NCBI RefSeq assembly: GCF_000767615.3
Contig: NZ_CP009553.3
Location: 372,001 to 436,000, forward strand
Length of the DNA stretch: 64,000 nucleotides
From: Pandoraea pnomenusa
GTDB lineage: Bacteria > Pseudomonadota > Gammaproteobacteria > Burkholderiales > Burkholderiaceae
Direction of reading: 5' to 3'
Shown here: piece by piece, positions 62,329 through 64,000 of the stretch
How the letters are laid out: each line of letters opens with the position of its first letter
Position numbering within the stretch: position 1 is the stretch's first letter
Translations under genes and position numbers: made by a program
Notes under the pieces: generated by a model
What the model was told of the DNA's origin: nothing
Database searches by the model: none
Seen by the model: only the letters and a program-made list of their open reading frames with translations

Positions 62329-63102
62329 ATGGCTCTCCCCAAACGCATCATCCCGTGCCTGGACGTGACAGCCGGCCGCGTGGTCAAGGGCGTCAATTTC
62401 GTCGAACTCCGCGATGCGGGCGACCCCGTCGAAATCGCCCGTCGCTACGACGAGCAGGGCGCCGACGAACTCACGTTCCTCGACATCACGGCAACCTCCG
62501 ACGGACGCGATCTCATCCTGCCGATCATCGAGGCGGTGGCCGCACAGGTCTTCATTCCGCTGACCGTGGGTGGTGGCGTGCGCGAGGTGGCCGACGTGCG
62601 CCGCCTGCTCAACGCCGGCGCCGACAAGATCAGCATGAATTCGTCGGCCGTGGCCAACCCGCAACTGGTTGCCGACGCCGCCGACAAGTACGGCTCGCAG
62701 TGCATCGTCGTGGCGATCGACGCCAAGCGTGTCTCGGCCGACGGCGAACCGCCGCGCTGGGAGGTCTTCACGCACGGCGGGCGCAAGGGCACCGGGTTGG
62801 ATGCGGTGGCCTGGGCCAAGCGGGTCGAGGCGCTCGGCGCCGGTGAAATCCTGCTGACCAGCATGGATCGCGACGGCACGAAGAGCGGCTTCGACCTGGC
62901 GCTCACGCGCGCGGTCTCCGACGCCGTCAACATCCCCGTGATCGCCTCGGGTGGCGTGGGGTCGCTGGCCGACCTGGCCAACGGCGTGACCGAAGGCCAT
63001 GCAGATGCCGTGCTCGCCGCCAGCATCTTCCACTACGGCGAGCACACCGTGGGCGAAGCCAAGCGCTTCATGGCCGACAAGGGCATCTCGGTGCGGCTCT
63101 GA
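62329..63102 (+). CDS. hisF: Imidazole glycerol phosphate synthase, cyclase subunit
   Basis: TIM-barrel cyclase that, with ammonia from HisH, makes imidazole-glycerol phosphate and AICAR (EC 4.3.2.10). The product is 257 residues. Catalytic aspartates are in [19 protein letters not shown] (Asp about 12) and [15 protein letters not shown] (about 131). [23 protein letters not shown] and [12 protein letters not shown] are phosphate contacts. It is paired with HisH in the same operon. Confidence 0.97.
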   Translation: MALPKRIIPCLDVTAGRVVKGVNFVELRDAGDPVEIARRYDEQGADELTFLDITATSDGRDLILPIIEAVAAQVFIPLTVGGGVREVADVRRLLNAGADKISMNSSAVANPQLVADAADKYGSQCIVVAIDAKRVSADGEPPRWEVFTHGGRKGTGLDAVAWAKRVEALGAGEILLTSMDRDGTKSGFDLALTRAVSDAVNIPVIASGGVGSLADLANGVTEGHADAVLAASIFHYGEHTVGEAKRFMADKGISVRL

Positions 63103-63119
63103 ACGGGAATCGACGGATC

Positions 63120-63518
63120 ATGACGCAAGACTGGCTGGACAAGGTAAGTTGGGACGCGCAGGGTCTCGTGCCCGCGATCGCGCAGGAGGTCGGCAGCAAC
63201 GACGTGCTGATGTTCGCCTGGATGAACCGCGAGGCGCTCGCGCGCACGGTCGAGACCGGCGAGGCCGTCTACTACTCGCGCTCGCGCAAACGCCTGTGGC
63301 ACAAGGGCGAGGAGTCGGGGCACGTGCAGAAGGTGCACGAGATCCGTCTGGATTGCGACGAGGATGTCGTGCTGCTCAAGGTCGAGCAGATCGACGGCAT
63401 CGCCTGCCATACCGGCCGCCATTCCTGCTTCTTCCAGAAGTTCGAGGGCGGCGTCGACGACGGCCGCTGGGCCACGGTCGAGCCGGTGCTCAAAGACCCG
63501 CACAAGATCTACAAGTGA
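63120..63518 (+). CDS. hisI: Phosphoribosyl-AMP cyclohydrolase
   Basis: Opens the adenine ring of phosphoribosyl-AMP (EC 3.5.4.19). The product is 132 residues, the monofunctional form. Motifs are [25 protein letters not shown] (in two conserved parts), [10 protein letters not shown] and the metal-binding [10 protein letters not shown] followed by [11 protein letters not shown]. It lies 17 bp after hisF and 5 bp before hisE. In enteric bacteria hisI and hisE are fused; here they are separate. Confidence 0.97.
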   Translation: MTQDWLDKVSWDAQGLVPAIAQEVGSNDVLMFAWMNREALARTVETGEAVYYSRSRKRLWHKGEESGHVQKVHEIRLDCDEDVVLLKVEQIDGIACHTGRHSCFFQKFEGGVDDGRWATVEPVLKDPHKIYK

Positions 63519-63523
63519 CTGCC

Positions 63524-63880
63524 ATGAACGATACGCTCGAGCGTGTTGCCGAAGTCATCGCCTCGCGTAAAGGGGGCGATCCCGACAAATCGTACGTTGC
63601 CCGCCTGTTCCACAAGGGCGACGACGCCATCTGCAAGAAGATCGGCGAGGAAGCGACCGAAGTCGTGCTCGCGGCCAAGGACATCCGTATTGGCGGCGCC
63701 GACAACCTGCGTCAGAAGCTCGTCAACGAGACGGCCGACCTGTGGTTCCATTGCATGGTGCTGCTGGCCCATCACGATCTGAGCCCGCAGGAAGTGCTCG
63801 CCGAACTGGCGCGCCGCGAAGGTCTGTCGGGTCTCGTCGAGAAGGCGCAGCGCGGCACGCGCGGCGAACACGCCGACTGA
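63524..63880 (+). CDS. hisE: Phosphoribosyl-ATP pyrophosphatase
   Basis: Hydrolyses phosphoribosyl-ATP to phosphoribosyl-AMP and pyrophosphate (EC 3.6.1.31). The product is 118 residues, all-alpha MazG-like fold. Motifs are [24 protein letters not shown] (in parts), the acidic metal site [15 protein letters not shown] and [19 protein letters not shown]. It begins 5 bp after hisI and is the last his gene. A further gene begins 79 bp later. Confidence 0.96.
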   Translation: MNDTLERVAEVIASRKGGDPDKSYVARLFHKGDDAICKKIGEEATEVVLAAKDIRIGGADNLRQKLVNETADLWFHCMVLLAHHDLSPQEVLAELARREGLSGLVEKAQRGTRGEHAD

Positions 63881-63959
63881 TCGACGCCCGGCCGCCGCAC
63901 CGGTCTGTCACGGGCCGGCAAGGGAACGCGCCGCAAAGGCTCACGCGAGGAGACGCCTC

Positions 63960-64000
63960 ATGAACGATTCGCAATACCCGGGTTCGACCGGCTCGCCCGG
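63960..64000 (+). CDS. Start of a further gene, truncated by the window edge
   Basis: ATG 63960 is preceded by GAGGAGACGCCTC, a strong ribosome-binding site. Only 13 codons are visible, beginning MNDSQYPGSTG, which is polar and Gly/Ser/Pro-rich. In related Burkholderiaceae a small membrane protein (DUF4870 type) follows hisE, but too little is visible to assign it. Confidence 0.6.
   Translation, partial: MNDSQYPGSTGSP

Overview
The window is about 64 kb of GC-rich chromosomal DNA from a betaproteobacterium of the family Burkholderiaceae. Pandoraea is my best guess, from gene order and protein character rather than from any search. The order rpoA-rplQ, the mla-bolA-murA-his block, the long Burkholderia-type ThiE, the system II cytochrome c genes and the msrPQ pair all fit that family. 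Almost everything is housekeeping and tightly packed. No rRNA, tRNA, CRISPR array, prophage or integrative element was found. The only mobile-element relative is one REP-associated tyrosine transposase.

Layout. 1-1490: end of the ribosomal/RNA polymerase operon (rpoA, cut by the window edge, then rplQ). 1613-3962: cutA and dsbD. 4083-6261 (minus): engB and hemB, separated by 511 bp that hold an orphan terminator and a palindrome. 6560-12720: cytochrome c4, then resB-ccsB (cytochrome c maturation), then msrP-msrQ (periplasmic methionine sulfoxide repair). 12751-17313: lysA, lptM, cyaY and mrcA. 17558-24845: a type IV pilus/DNA-uptake cluster pilM-pilN and a fused pilO-pilQ gene, then aroK-aroB-dgt. 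25164-28609: a DUF883 gene, two OmpW paralogues and the RAYT transposase. 28989-35284: gltB-gltD. 35710-43000: an accessory metabolic region with a uronate oxidation operon (transporter, uronate dehydrogenase, SMP-30 lactonase), a second MFS transporter, an atypical SDR and an SbmA-like ABC exporter. 43179-46944: a TPP riboswitch and thiO-thiS-thiG-thiE. 47912-52054: mlaF-E-D-A-C-B. 52434-64000: ABC transporter pair, ibaG (bolA family), murA, hisG-hisD-(unknown)-hisC-hisB-marC-hisH-hisA-hisF-hisI-hisE, and the start of one more gene.

How the genes work together. ResB and CcsB supply haem and reduced apocytochromes for proteins such as the neighbouring cytochrome c4, and DsbD provides the periplasmic reductant. 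MsrQ passes electrons to MsrP. MlaA-F return phospholipids from the outer to the inner membrane. The his genes cover HisG to HisE, but the short-form HisG needs a HisZ partner that is not in the window. The thi operon makes the thiazole moiety and couples it to HMP-PP under TPP control. The uronate genes would convert D-glucuronate or D-galacturonate to aldarate; the later steps are not here.

The least expected signals are: (1) one uninterrupted 883-codon frame joining a PilO-like membrane protein to a PilQ/HofQ secretin, with an internal Shine-Dalgarno-like relic at the junction and a 95-bp overlap with aroK; (2) a 26-codon leader peptide between the TPP riboswitch and thiO, coupled to it by an ATGA overlap; (3) a possible small transcript between hemB and engB under a GntR-like palindrome; (4) a RAYT element whose 19-bp repeats abut the gltB promoter; (5) an SDR without its catalytic tyrosine. 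All functions are assigned by reading the protein sequence, without database searches.
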